From CAWKGC01 sp963849005 (GTDB taxonomy: Bacteria > Pseudomonadota > Gammaproteobacteria > Burkholderiales > Usitatibacteraceae), in contig CAWKGC010000022.1 of the NCBI GenBank assembly GCA_963849005.1, forward strand, positions 310,001-374,000: a DNA stretch of 64,000 bases, in the 5' to 3' direction. Below the pieces are notes generated by a model. That model worked only from the letters and a program-made list of their open reading frames with translations, ran no database searches and was not told the DNA's origin. Below are positions 1 to 8,521 of this stretch, in pieces. Both the position numbers and the translations under genes were made by a program. The stretch's first letter is position 1. Each line of letters starts with the position of its first letter.

Positions 1-627
1 TGCCGACGAACACCGGGATGATCTGCGGCAGGATCGCGAACCACAGGACCTGGAAGCGGGTGCCGCCCGCGGCGCGGATCGCCTCGAGCGGCTTGGGATC
101 GACGTCCTCGATCGCCTCGGCAATCGGTCTTGGAGATGAAGCCGACCGAGCGCACCGCCATCGCGAGGATGCCGGCGAGCGCGCCCAGGCCCACGGCGGA
201 GACGAAGATCAGCCCCCAGACGATCTCGTGCACCGAGCGCGACATCGTCATCAGGAAGCGGCCGATCGCATAGGACGTCCTGCCGAAGGGCGTGATGTTG
301 GCCGCGCCCAGCCACGCCACCGGGATCGACAGCACCAGCCCGGCAAGCGTGGCCAGCGTGGCCATCAGCATCGTCTCGAGCGCGGGCTCCCAGAGGTCCG
401 GCAGCAGGCTCCAGTCGAAATCGAGGAAGCGCCCGAGCGCTGGTCAGCAGCGACCGCGGTGAGGATGCGGCTCCAGTCGGTGTCGGCGACGACGATGACC
501 TCGACGCTCCACGCCACCAGCGCGAGGATGACGAAGTAGCCGGTGTAGCGCGCGCGCGCGCGGCGCGCGCGGCGCCACGGCGCAAGATCTCCTCGACGCG
601 GCGCGTCGAGCGGGAAGCCGCGCTCAC
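1..627 (-). CDS. phnE: Phosphonate ABC transporter permease PhnE, partial and frameshifted
   Basis: Inner-membrane permease of a phosphonate importer; the 3' end lies beyond the window edge. Read on the minus strand across frameshifts it gives a first hydrophobic segment (YFVILALVAWSVEV), the stretch PVAWLGAANITPFGR, and the permease loop ending in AIRAAGGTRFQVLWFAILPQ, which fits the EAA loop that docks on the ATPase. The GTG start overlaps the phnC stop (GTGA), as expected for co-translated ABC genes. At least three single-base frameshifts (near 130, 435 and in the GC dinucleotide run near 550-575) break the frame. I read these as sequencing indels because each side keeps family-like sequence. 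The GTG start is inferred from the overlap. Confidence 0.78.
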   Translation of the reverse strand, partial: MSAASRSTRRVEEILRRGAARAARARATPATSSSSRWWRGASRSSSSPTPTGAASSPRSLLTSARALPRFRLEPAAGPLGARARDDADGHAGHACRAGAVDPGGVAGRGQHHALRQDVLCDRPLPDDDVALGARDRLGADLRLRRGPGRARRHPRDGGALGRLHLQDRLPRRSRTSIPSRSRRSAPRAAPASRSCGSRSCRRSSRCSSA

Positions 628-1376
628 AGCACCTCCATCGCGTAGATCTCCTGCAGCGCCTGCTTGTCGAGCTTCGCCGGCGGGCCCTCGAACTTCTTGA
701 CGCCGTCCTGCAGGCCGATCACGTGCGAGCAGAAATCGCAGGCGAGGTCCACGTCGTGGATGTTGCACAGCACCGGGATGTGGAATTCGCGCGCGATCTC
801 GCGGATGAGGCCCATCACTTCGCGCGAGATCTTGGGGTCGAGGCTGGAGGTCGGCTCGTCGACCAGCAGCAGCTTCGGGTTCTGGATCAGCGCGCGCGCG
901 ATGCCGACCCGCTGGCGCTGGCCGCCGGAGAGGCGGTCGGCGCGCTTGTCGATGTGCTCGCCCAGGCCGACGCGGTCGAGCAGCACCAGCGCCTGCCTGA
1001 TGTCGTCCTTCGTGTACATGCGGAACACGCTGCGCAGGGTGCCCGTGTAGCCCAGCCGCCCGGTGAGCACGTTGTCGATCACCGACAGGCGCTCGATCAG
1101 GTTGAACTCCTGGAAGATCATGCCGATGTTGCGCCGCTCGCCGCGCAGCGTCCGCCGGCGAGAGCTTCAGCATGTCCTTGCCGTTGAAGATCACCTCGCC
1201 GCTGGTGGGCTCCACCAGCCGGTTCACGCAGCGGATCAGCGTCGACTTGCCCGCGCCGCTCGGCCCGATGATGGCGAAGAAATCGTCCGGACTTCAGCGT
1301 GAAGCTGATGCCCTTGAGGATCTCGCGGCCGGCGTAGCCGGCGCGCAGGTCCCTGCACCTCGAGTACGGTGTGCAT
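624..1376 (-). CDS. phnC: Phosphonate ABC transporter ATP-binding protein PhnC (frameshifted)
   Basis: ATPase that powers phosphonate uptake with PhnD and PhnE. The Walker A region (GPSGAGKSTLIR, near 1235-1265) is in one frame. The Q-loop (FQEFNL), the signature LSGGQRQRVGIARAL and Walker B (LLVDEPTSSLD) are in another, with the H-loop near NIHDVDLA. Two indels, near 1150 and 1290, separate the pieces. The start ATG at 1376 gives about 250 residues, the usual PhnC length. It lies 24 bases after the inferred phnD stop and overlaps the phnE start. Phosphonate specificity, rather than generic ABC, rests on the Q-loop/LSGGQ neighbourhood and on the phnA/phnY context. Confidence 0.85.
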
Positions 1377-1400
1377 CGGCCGCGGACCTCAGCGACGGTC

Positions 1401-2314
1401 CTACTCTGCCGGCCGCCTTACTTGGCTGACGTCGCGGATCGACGTCGTAGTCGGAGTCCTTCATCACGACGAACTTCTCGCTGCCGACGTTCTCGAGGTA
1501 GGCCTTGCCGACGTCGTTCTGGTCGAGCGTCAGGAAGGTGTGCGGCGATCTTCTCCTTCAGGTCCGGGCACAGGCGTCGCGCGGTAGACGAACGGGTCCT
1601 GCGGGATGCAGCGGCGAGGTCCAGAGGATGTTGAAGTCCTCGACCTTCATCTTGCCCTTGCTCGCGTCGATCGCGTTCATGAAACGGTGCGTGGCGACGA
1701 AGGCGGCGTCGGCCTTGCCGTCGAACACCGCGATCGTCGACAGGTCATGCCCGCCGGAGAACGCGACCTTGCCGAAGTAGGTCTTGAGCGGCGTCTTGAT
1801 GACCTTGCGCGCCGAAGATCGATTCCGGGATCAGCGAGCCCGAGGTGCTGGCCGGGTCCACCAGCAGCATCACCGAGCCCTTGAGCGAGTCGATGGTGGT
1901 GAACTTCGAGCCCTTCTTGGTGATCAGGATCGACTTGTAGCCGGGGCCGGCTTCCTGGATGCCCTGCGCCTTCTTGTAGTAGGTGCGAAGACATCGATGT
2001 TCGCGCCCTGCGTTCTTCGCGATCACGTAGGACTCGGGCCCGAGCACGGCGACGTCGACCCACTTGCCGAGCAGCGCTTCCACCACCGAGGAGTAGGACG
2101 TCGGCATGTAGAACTCGATCTTCTTGCCGGTGTTCTTGCCCAGCAGGTCCAGCACCGGCTTGTAGAGCGTGAGCTCGCGCACCGATTCCTGCGTCGGGAT
2201 GATCGAGAAGCGCAGCACCTTCGGGTCCTCGCACTGCTGTGCCATCGCGGCACCGAACCCCAGCGCGGCCGCCAGCGCCGCAAACCGCATCCAGCCTTTC
2301 GTGATCGTCTTCAT
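1401..2314 (-). CDS. phnD: Phosphonate ABC transporter substrate-binding protein PhnD (frameshifted)
   Basis: Periplasmic binding protein that captures phosphonates for PhnC/PhnE. The ATG at 2314 follows a GAGGAG ribosome site and encodes a Sec signal peptide (MKTITKGWMRFAALAAALG..AMAQQ). The mature protein has the PhnD-type stretches VLRFSIIPTQES and FYMPTSYSSVVEALLGKW, then DVAVLGPESY, where the ligand-binding lobe is built. Frameshifts near 2005, 1815, 1550 and 1445 split it. The 3' piece contains EKFVVMKDSDYD and, after one base is removed, ends at the TAG at 1401, giving about 304 residues. The palindromic repeat immediately upstream (2346-2480) separates it from phnA. Confidence 0.82.
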
Positions 2315-2345
2315 GTGCACACTCCTCGTGGTTGTTGTGAACGAC

Positions 2346-2480
2346 AATTGGGGTCAGATACGCAATTTGGGGTCAGAGACGTAATACTTGTAATTGGGGT
2401 CAGAGACGTAATATCGAGCCGTCGCGCAGCGTCGGCGTGATATTACGTCTCTGACCCCAAATTGCGTATCTGACCCCAAT
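2346..2480. repeat. Palindromic repeat with two tandem left arms
   Basis: Two left arms, AATTGGGGTCAGATACG..GGGGTCAGAGACGTAATA (2346-2386) and AATTGGGGTCAGAGACGTAATATC (2392-2415), precede one right arm (2438-2480). The right arm is complementary to the full first arm and to the second, so two alternative hairpins compete. The element starts within four bases of the phnA stop and lies 30 bases upstream of phnD. It fills the only sizeable gap in the phnR-A-D-C-E run. The same core recurs at 8433, 9575 and 57555. The structure fits a REP/BIME-like element, possibly acting on mRNA stability or termination. Confidence 0.9.
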
Positions 2481-2483
2481 TGT

Positions 2484-3750
2484 TCACGCCGCCCCGTTTA
2501 TGGCGATATCGAAGATCTGGTAGCTCTTCAGCGTCGAAACGCCCGCAATGAGCTTGTACTCGTCGTTGAGCGGCTCGCTCAGGATGATCGGCACCTTCGC
2601 CTCCGACACGCCGCCGTGGGTGCGCAGGCGATGGCCTTCGAGCCCGGAGAGGTCGTGGTCCTTGCGGGACGCCCCGATGCACACGCCGGCGGTCGAGATC
2701 ACCGCCACGTCGCCTTCGCGGTCGGCGGGCAGGTCGAGCACGCGGCAGGCGGTCTCCTTGTCGTAGGCGAACTTCCATGCCCTCGATGCCGCGCACGAGG
2801 TCTATCACCTGCTTCGGGGTCGCCTTGCCCAGGCAATACACGCGCACGAAGCCGCCGAGCGCGCCGTGGTGGGCGACGAACGCATCGGTGATCGGGCAGA
2901 TCACGCGGGTGTCGCCCGCGCCGAACTTCGCGTCGAGCACGTCCTGCAGCCAGATCACGTTGGGCTTGCCGTCGGCGGTGGACTTGTCGTTCATGCCGTG
3001 GTCCGCGGTGAGCGCCACCAGCGCGCCGAGCGCCTGCAGCTTGCCGAAGCGCGCGTCGAGGTCCTGGTAGAACTTCTTCGCCGCGGCCTCGGTCGGCGCG
3101 TACTTGTGCTGCACGTAATCGGTGAGCGACAGGAACATGAGGTCGGGCCGGTCGCGCTCGAGGATCTTGATGCCGGCGTCGAGCACGAACAGCGACAGCG
3201 CCTCGGAATACATGTCGGGCAGCGGCTGGCCGACAAAGGCCAGCACGTTCTCGATGCCGTTCTCGGCCATCGTGCACTGGTCGGCCTTCTCGGAGGAAAA
3301 GCTCATGCTGCCGTTCGACAAATCAAGGTTCTTTCCCAACTGGCGGCGAAGCTTGTCCTTGGCGGTGATCGAGACGACCTTCGCGCCCGCCTTGGCGAAC
3401 TGCGCGAGGATGGTGTCGCCGCGCAGCAGCTCCGGCCCGGTCATGACGATCGCCTTGCCGGTGGCCGGCTCGAGGAAGTAGTTGCCCGAGATGCCGTGCT
3501 TCGAAGCCGGCGTGCCGGTGATCATCGACATGTTGTTCGGGCAGGTGAAGCTCGGCACCGTGCCGTCGGCCACCGTGCTGAAGCCCTTCTGGATGAAGCG
3601 CGCGATGTTGGGGATCGCGCCTTCCTTCAGGAACTGCTGGAAATACGCGGGGTCGCCGCCGTCGATGCACACCACCACCACCGGCTTCTTCGGCCAGCGG
3701 TAGCGGATGCCATTGGCGGTGACGGGGCTCTTTTCTTTCGTTGCTTGCAT
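2484..3750 (-). CDS. phnA: Phosphonoacetate hydrolase PhnA (one frameshift)
   Basis: Cleaves phosphonoacetate to acetate and phosphate; a zinc enzyme of the alkaline-phosphatase/nucleotide-pyrophosphatase superfamily. Visible metal-site motifs are CIDGGDP near residue 28, the nucleophile region PSFTCPNNMSMITG near residue 66 (catalytic Thr), DYVQHKY near 213, TADHGMND near 247, and a late histidine in LRTHGGVSE. One indel near 2770 moves the last ~95 residues (VLDLPADREGDVAV..) to another frame. The restored length of about 421 residues matches the family. ATG at 3750 is preceded by AAGGAAG. The gene follows phnR on the same strand by 42 bases and ends at the palindromic repeat. Confidence 0.92.
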
Positions 3751-3792
3751 GCCGGGCGCTTCCTTTCAGGCTATCCGTTCGTGATGACAGTT

Positions 3793-4546
3793 TTAAGTCG
3801 TGGCGGTCCTGCGCGCGGCGCGCGGCCGCGGCTTGGGCGCTTCCTGGAGGACGCGGTGCAGGCGCTCGCGGCCGTTGAGCACGTGCTCGAAGAGCAGGCG
3901 CCCGGCGAGCGCCTCGTCGCCCCTGGCCACCGCGTTGACGATGCCTTCGTGGTCCTTGGTCGACGCCGGGATGCTCTCGGCGCTGCGGGAAATCACCTCG
4001 CGGCGGTAGAGGTTCAGCTCGTTGACGATGCGCTGGTAGTTCGCGAGCAAGCGCCTGGTTGCCGGCCGCCTCGCCGAGCACTTCATGGAATTCGATGTTG
4101 AGCGGAAAGTACGCTTCCGCGTCGAGCGCGCGGCTGGCCGCATGCATGCGCTTGACGATCTCGCGCAGCCGCTGCAGCTGCGCGGGCTGGATGCGCTTGG
4201 CCGCAAGGCGGCCGATCAGCCCGTCCAACGCGGCGCGCACTTCGTAGATCTCGTAGGCCTCCTCGAGCGTGACCTGGCGGACGAACACGCCGCGGTTCTT
4301 CTCCGTGCGCACCAGCCCCGACTGGTCGAGCGCGCGGAACGCCTCGCGCACCGGCCCGCGGGAGACGCGCAGCTCCTCCGCGATCCCCGCCTCGTTCAGC
4401 TTGGCGCCCGCCTCGAGCTCGCCCGAGACGATCTGGCGCTCGAGCTCGCGCTGCACCAGCGTGGTGAGCGAGTGTTCGCGCAGCAGGTCGATCGCCGCCT
4501 CGTGCGTGGTGGGCCGTGACGCTTGGGCTTGCTTGCTTCGGGGCAT
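3793..4546 (-). CDS. phnR: GntR/FadR-family regulator of phosphonate use (PhnR type, one frameshift)
   Basis: Winged-helix regulator. The N-terminal GntR domain has LNEAGIAEELRVSRGPVREA at about residues 55-75, and the C-terminal FCD ligand domain includes YEIYEVRAALDGLIGRLAA and HEVLGEAAGNQALA. One extra base near 4050 splits off the last ~85 residues (QRIVNELNLYRREVISRS..). The restored length is 250 residues. It is transcribed divergently from phnY and lies just upstream of phnA, the arrangement known for Burkholderia phosphonoacetate loci. The perfect palindrome GATTGTCAACAATC in the divergent region matches the GT-N-AC type of site bound by FadR-family proteins and is its likely operator. 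Whether it represses or activates is not shown. Confidence 0.85.
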
Positions 4547-4564
4547 ATAGTCTCTGCGGAGGGC

Positions 4565-4593
4565 TTGACACAGGGAGGGGCGCAAACCATTAT
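4565..4593 (+). promoter_or_regulatory. Sigma-70 promoter for phnY
   Basis: TTGACA (4565-4570, perfect -35), a 17-base spacer, then CATTAT (4588-4593, 4/6 match to TATAAT). Transcription would start near 4600, about 110 bases before the phnY ATG. The candidate PhnR operator lies just downstream of this start. Confidence 0.65.
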
Positions 4594-4607
4594 GGGGGCG
4601 TTTAGTA

Positions 4608-4621
4608 GATTGTCAACAATC
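4608..4621. promoter_or_regulatory. Palindromic operator candidate for PhnR
   Basis: GATTGTCAACAATC is a perfect inverted repeat with 6-base arms around CA, of the xxGT..ACxx form bound by GntR/FadR proteins. It sits about 8-20 bases downstream of the predicted phnY transcription start and upstream of phnR, so one bound dimer could affect both arms. Assignment to PhnR is inference from position and motif type. Confidence 0.55.
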
Positions 4622-4710
4622 ATTTGTCTGCAGGATCGCCTCCCTGCCCGCCCGTTGCGCGCAGGGTTTTCGCCCATCCATCCGCCGCACAGGAAACCCG
4701 AGCGAACCCC

Positions 4711-6168
4711 ATGAACGCCATCACCCAGACCGCACGCAGTGAACATTTCATCGCCGAGACGCTGCGCATCGGCGGGCAGAAAGTGCCCACCAAGCGCGGC
4801 ATCGAAGTGTTCAACCCGTACAACGGCGAACTGGTCGCCACGGTGCCGATGGCGACCGTCGAGGACGTGCGCCGCGCGTTCGCCATCGCCCGCGGCTACA
4901 AGGCCACCCTCACCCGCTACGAGCGCGCGTCCATCCTCGACAAGGCGGCCGCCATCCTGCGCGAGCGCACCGAGCAGGCCTCGGACCTGATCACGCGCGA
5001 ATCGGGCCTGTGCAAGAAGGACACGCTCTACGAAGTCGGCCGCGTCTGCGACGTGCTCAACTTCGCCGCCAACGAGACGCTCAAGGACGACGGCCAGTCC
5101 TTCTCCTGCGACCTCACGCCGCACGGCAAGAAGCGCCGCGTCTTCACCCAGCGCGACCCGCTGATGGGCGTGATCTCCGCGATCACGCCCTTCAACCACC
5201 CGATGAACCAGGTGGCGCACAAGGTGGCGCCGGCGATCGCGTCGAACAACCGCATGGTGCTCAAGCCCTCGGAGAAGACGCCGCTCTCCGCCTTCATGCT
5301 GGCCGACGTGCTCTACGAAGCGGGCCTGCCCCCGGAGATGTTCCAGGTCGTGACGGGAGACCCGCGCGAGATCGCCGACGAACTCATCACCAACGAGCAC
5401 GCGGACCTCGTCACCTTCACCGGCGGTGTGGCGGTGGGCAAGTACATCGCGTCCAAGGCCGGCTACCGGCGCGTCGTGCTGGAACTCGGCGGCAACGACC
5501 CGCTCATCGTCATGGAGGACGCCGACATCGAGGAGGCGGCCACGCTCGCGGCGAGCGGCTCGTACAAGAACAGCGGCCAGCGCTGCACCGCGGTGAAGCG
5601 GATGCTCGTGCACCAGTCCGTCGCCGAGCGCTTCACCGGGCTTCTCGTCGCCAAGACGAAGGCGTGGAAGCACGGCGACCCGGCAGACCGCGAGATGGAC
5701 ATGGGCACGGTGATCGACGAGGCCGCCGCGATGCAGTTCGAGGCGCGCGTCAACGAGGCGATCGCGCAGGGCGCGCGGCTGCTCACGGGGAACGTCCGCA
5801 AGGGCGCGCTCTACTCGCCGACCGTGATCGACCGGGTGGACCCCGGCATGACGGTGGTGAAGCAAGAGACCTTCGGGCCGGTGTCGCCCATCATCCGCTT
5901 CTCGAACATCGAGGAGGCCATCGCCCTTTCCAACGGCACCGCATACGGCCTGTCCTCCGCGGTATGCACGCAGCGACTGGACTACATCACCCGCTTCGTG
6001 AACGAGCTGAACGTCGGCACGGTCAACGTGCGCGAGGTTCCCGGCTACCGGCTCGAGCTGACGCCCTTCGGCGGCATCAAGGACTCGGGGCTGGGCTACA
6101 AGGAAGGCGTGCAGGAAGCGATCAAGTCCTTCACCAACCTGAAGACATTCTCTCTCCCGTGGGGGTGA
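4711..6168 (+). CDS. phnY: Phosphonoacetaldehyde dehydrogenase PhnY
   Basis: NAD(P)-dependent aldehyde dehydrogenase oxidising phosphonoacetaldehyde to phosphonoacetate, the substrate of the adjacent PhnA. The 485-residue frame is intact. It shows the NAD-binding FTGGVAVGKYIASKAG near residue 235-250, the general-base glutamate in VLELGGNDPLIVMEDAD near 257-273, and the catalytic cysteine in KNSGQRCTAVKRMLV near 290-300. QETFGPVSPIIRF and the C-terminal TPFGGIKDSGLGYKEG are also present. ATG at 4711 is preceded by AGGAAA. The following transporter gene starts 11 bases after its stop. The phnA/phnR neighbours make the substrate assignment stronger than for a generic ALDH. Confidence 0.92.
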   Translation: MNAITQTARSEHFIAETLRIGGQKVPTKRGIEVFNPYNGELVATVPMATVEDVRRAFAIARGYKATLTRYERASILDKAAAILRERTEQASDLITRESGLCKKDTLYEVGRVCDVLNFAANETLKDDGQSFSCDLTPHGKKRRVFTQRDPLMGVISAITPFNHPMNQVAHKVAPAIASNNRMVLKPSEKTPLSAFMLADVLYEAGLPPEMFQVVTGDPREIADELITNEHADLVTFTGGVAVGKYIASKAGYRRVVLELGGNDPLIVMEDADIEEAATLAASGSYKNSGQRCTAVKRMLVHQSVAERFTGLLVAKTKAWKHGDPADREMDMGTVIDEAAAMQFEARVNEAIAQGARLLTGNVRKGALYSPTVIDRVDPGMTVVKQETFGPVSPIIRFSNIEEAIALSNGTAYGLSSAVCTQRLDYITRFVNELNVGTVNVREVPGYRLELTPFGGIKDSGLGYKEGVQEAIKSFTNLKTFSLPWG

Positions 6169-6178
6169 ACGAAGCGCA

Positions 6179-7888
6179 ATGCAGACGCTGCTGAACCTGC
6201 TCGCCAGCGTGGCCCTGCTGGTCTGGGGCACGCACATCGTGCGCACGGGCGTGCTGCGCGTGCTCGGCGCGGACATGCGGCGGGTCCTGTCGGGCAGCGT
6301 TTCCAGCCGCTTCCGCGCCTTCCTCGCCGGCCTCGGCGTCACGGGGCTGGTGCAGTCCTCCAGCGCCACCGCGCTCATCACCAGCTCCTTCGTCGCGCAG
6401 AACCTGATCCCGCTGGCGCCCGCGCTCGCGATCATGCTCGGCGCCGACGTCGGCACCAGCCTCATGACGCAGGTGTTCTCGCTGGACCTGTCCTGGCTCT
6501 CGCCGCTCCTGATCTTCTTCGGCGTGGTGTTCTTCCTCACGCGCAGGAACACGCGCGCCGGGCAGGTCGGCAGGGTCGCGATCGGGCTGGGGCTCATCAT
6601 CCTGGCGCTGCAGCTGATCATGGCCGCCACCCAGCCGATCGTGCAGGCGCAGGGCGTGAAGGTGCTGTTCGCCTCGGTCTCGGGCGACCCGCTGCTCGAC
6701 ATGCTGATCGGGGCGCTCTTCGTGGTGCTGTCGTGGTCGAGCCTGGCCATCGTGCTGCTCACCGCGGCGCTCGCGGCGGCGAGCGTGATCGCGGTGCCCG
6801 TGGCGCTTTGCTTCGTGCTCGGCGCCAACCTCGGCAGCGGACTGATGGTGCTGGCGGCCACCAGCAACACCAATGCCATCGGCCGGCGCGTGGCGCTCGG
6901 GAACCTCATTTTCAAGGTCATCGGCTGCGTGGTCTTTTCGGTGGCGCTCCCCTGGCTGATGCCGCTGCTCGCGTCCTTCCAGCCCGAGGCGCAAAGGCAG
7001 GTGGTCAATTTCCACGTCCTCTTCAACGTCGTGCTGGCGGCCATGTTCATCTTCTTCACCAACACCATCGCCGGCTGGTGCGTGAAGCTCTTCCCGGACA
7101 ACGGCGCCGCGGCGGCGATGCAGGCGGCGCCGAAGCACCTCGACGAGGCGGCGCTCGGCACGCCCGCGCTGGCGCTCGCCAACGCCGCGCGCGAGGCGCT
7201 GCGCATCGGCGACCTGATCGAGCAGATGCTGAACGGCATGCTCGAGGTGCTGAAAACCAACAATGAGGCGGTCGTCGCGCAGGTCCGCCTGCTCGACAAC
7301 GACGTCGACAAGCTCTACACCGCGGTCAAGCTCTACCTCACGCAGATCAGCCGCGAGGCGCTCGACGACAAGGACGGCCGGCGCTGGACGGAGATCATCT
7401 CGCTCACCATCAACCTCGAGCAGGTGGGCGACATCGTCGAGCGCATCGTCGAGGACCTGCGCGACAAGAAGATCGGCCGCAAGCTCTCCTTCTCGGAGGC
7501 CGGCATGGTGGAGCTGTGCGACCTGCACGCGCGCCTCGTGGCCAACCTGAAGCTGGGGCTCAACGTCTTCATCGACGGCAACGTGGCGAGCGCGCAGCTG
7601 CTGCTGTCCGAGAAGGAACGCTTCCGCGACCTCGAGCGCGCCTACGCCGGCACCCACCTCGCCCGGCTCTCGGGGCAGACGGTGCAGTCGATCGAGACGA
7701 GTTCCCTGCACCTCGACGTCATCAGCGACATGAAGCGCATCAACTCGCACCTTTGCTCGATCGCCTACCCGATCCTCGACCAGGCCGGGAAGCTGCGCTC
7801 GAGCCGCCTCAAGGTCGGCGAACAGACCTCCACCCGCATCCGCGCCGGCGGCGCAGCCGCCGGAAAACTTGCCGGAAAGCCCAGGTAA
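6179..7888 (+). CDS. Na/Pi cotransporter family protein with C-terminal PhoU-like domain
   Basis: Intact 569-residue membrane protein of the NptA/YjbB type. Two inverted PF02690-like repeats are visible: GLVQSSSATALITSSFVAQN near residue 58 with the QSSSA sodium-site signature, and the mirrored region near 175-225 (LSWSSLAIVLLTAALAAASV, GANLGSGLM). Residues ~330-550 form a helical PhoU-like domain (NLEQVGDIVERIVEDLRDKK). The gene sits between phnY and the HD-oxygenase gene and overlaps the latter by one base (TAATG), so the three are likely co-transcribed. Family members can move phosphate out as well as in. Here it may dispose of phosphate released by phosphonate cleavage (inference). Confidence 0.88.
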   Translation: MQTLLNLLASVALLVWGTHIVRTGVLRVLGADMRRVLSGSVSSRFRAFLAGLGVTGLVQSSSATALITSSFVAQNLIPLAPALAIMLGADVGTSLMTQVFSLDLSWLSPLLIFFGVVFFLTRRNTRAGQVGRVAIGLGLIILALQLIMAATQPIVQAQGVKVLFASVSGDPLLDMLIGALFVVLSWSSLAIVLLTAALAAASVIAVPVALCFVLGANLGSGLMVLAATSNTNAIGRRVALGNLIFKVIGCVVFSVALPWLMPLLASFQPEAQRQVVNFHVLFNVVLAAMFIFFTNTIAGWCVKLFPDNGAAAAMQAAPKHLDEAALGTPALALANAAREALRIGDLIEQMLNGMLEVLKTNNEAVVAQVRLLDNDVDKLYTAVKLYLTQISREALDDKDGRRWTEIISLTINLEQVGDIVERIVEDLRDKKIGRKLSFSEAGMVELCDLHARLVANLKLGLNVFIDGNVASAQLLLSEKERFRDLERAYAGTHLARLSGQTVQSIETSSLHLDVISDMKRINSHLCSIAYPILDQAGKLRSSRLKVGEQTSTRIRAGGAAAGKLAGKPR

Positions 7889-8433
7889 TGGCCCTCACCC
7901 TCCCCGACATCGAGAAAGTCTTCGCCGAGCACGGCAACCTCGGCTATTCCGGCGAGCCGGTGACGCAACTCGAGCACGCGCTGCAGGCCGCCAAGCTCGC
8001 CGAGGACGAAGGCGCCGGCGACGCGCTCATCACGGCCGCGCTGCTGCACGACCTCGGCCACATGCTCAACCTGCAAGGCGAGACGCCGACCGCGCGCGGC
8101 ATCGACGACACGCACCAGTACTTCGCGATCCCCTTCTTGCGCGGTGTTTTTGGTGATGCCGTGCTGGAGCCGATCCGGCTGCACGTCGATGCCAAGCGCG
8201 CCCTGTGCGCGCTGGAGCAGGACTACTTCGATGCGCTGTCCGAGGATTCCCGCCGCAGCCTGAAGCTGCAGGGCGGCATCTACAGCCAGGCCGAGGCCGA
8301 CGAGTTCCTCGCCCGCCCCTATGCGGAGGACGCGATCCGCGTCAGGCGCTGGGACGACGAAGCCAAGGTGGCCGGCGCCGCGACGCCACCGCTCTCGCAC
8401 TACCTCGAAATCGCCCGCCGAGCCGCGCTTTAG
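7888..8433 (+). CDS. HD-domain phosphonate oxygenase-like protein (PhnZ family)
   Basis: 181-residue HD-domain protein. Metal ligands are visible in TQLEHALQAAKLAEDEGA (His near 34), LLHDLGHMLNL (the HD pair near 57-58), DDTHQYFAIPFL (His near 80) and a late IRLHVDAKRALCAL, the pattern of mixed-valent di-iron HD oxygenases. Relatives are found in phosphonate degradation operons. Characterised PhnZ cleaves 2-amino-1-hydroxyethylphosphonate made by a separate hydroxylase. No such hydroxylase gene is in this cluster, although a PhyH-type dioxygenase lies at 56.7 kb. The start codon overlaps the transporter stop, and the stop abuts a palindromic repeat. Confidence 0.82.
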   Translation: MALTLPDIEKVFAEHGNLGYSGEPVTQLEHALQAAKLAEDEGAGDALITAALLHDLGHMLNLQGETPTARGIDDTHQYFAIPFLRGVFGDAVLEPIRLHVDAKRALCALEQDYFDALSEDSRRSLKLQGGIYSQAEADEFLARPYAEDAIRVRRWDDEAKVAGAATPPLSHYLEIARRAAL

Positions 8434-8511
8434 AACAATTGGGGTCAGAGACGTAATACTTCCTTGGCGCAGCGCGCCGGAGAAGTATTACGTCTCTGAC
8501 CCCAATTGTTC
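8433..8511. repeat. Palindromic repeat, perfect 30-base inverted arms
   Basis: Left arm 8433-8462 (GAACAATTGGGGTCAGAGAC..TACTTC) and right arm 8482-8511 are exact reverse complements. The 19-base loop contains its own GGCGC/GCGCC stem. It lies between the convergent HD-oxygenase and radical SAM genes; its first base is the last base of the HD gene's TAG stop, and it ends 11 bases from the radical SAM stop. A shared bidirectional transcription end is plausible. Confidence 0.92.
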
Positions 8512-8521
8512 TTTACTGCCC

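Noticed and set aside
2346..2480. Possible CRISPR array in the GGGGTCAGA repeats
   Set aside because: Only two or three units, inverted orientation, no regular unique spacers and no cas genes.
2443..2483. C-terminal extension of PhnA reading through the palindromic repeat
   Set aside because: The extended frame arises only from the indel near 2770. The correct frame stops at 2484 with family-like sequence before it.
4396..7311. 971-codon minus-strand open frame across phnY and the Na/Pi transporter
   Set aside because: Shadow of clear plus-strand genes; composition is Arg/Ser/Ala/Leu rich with no motif.
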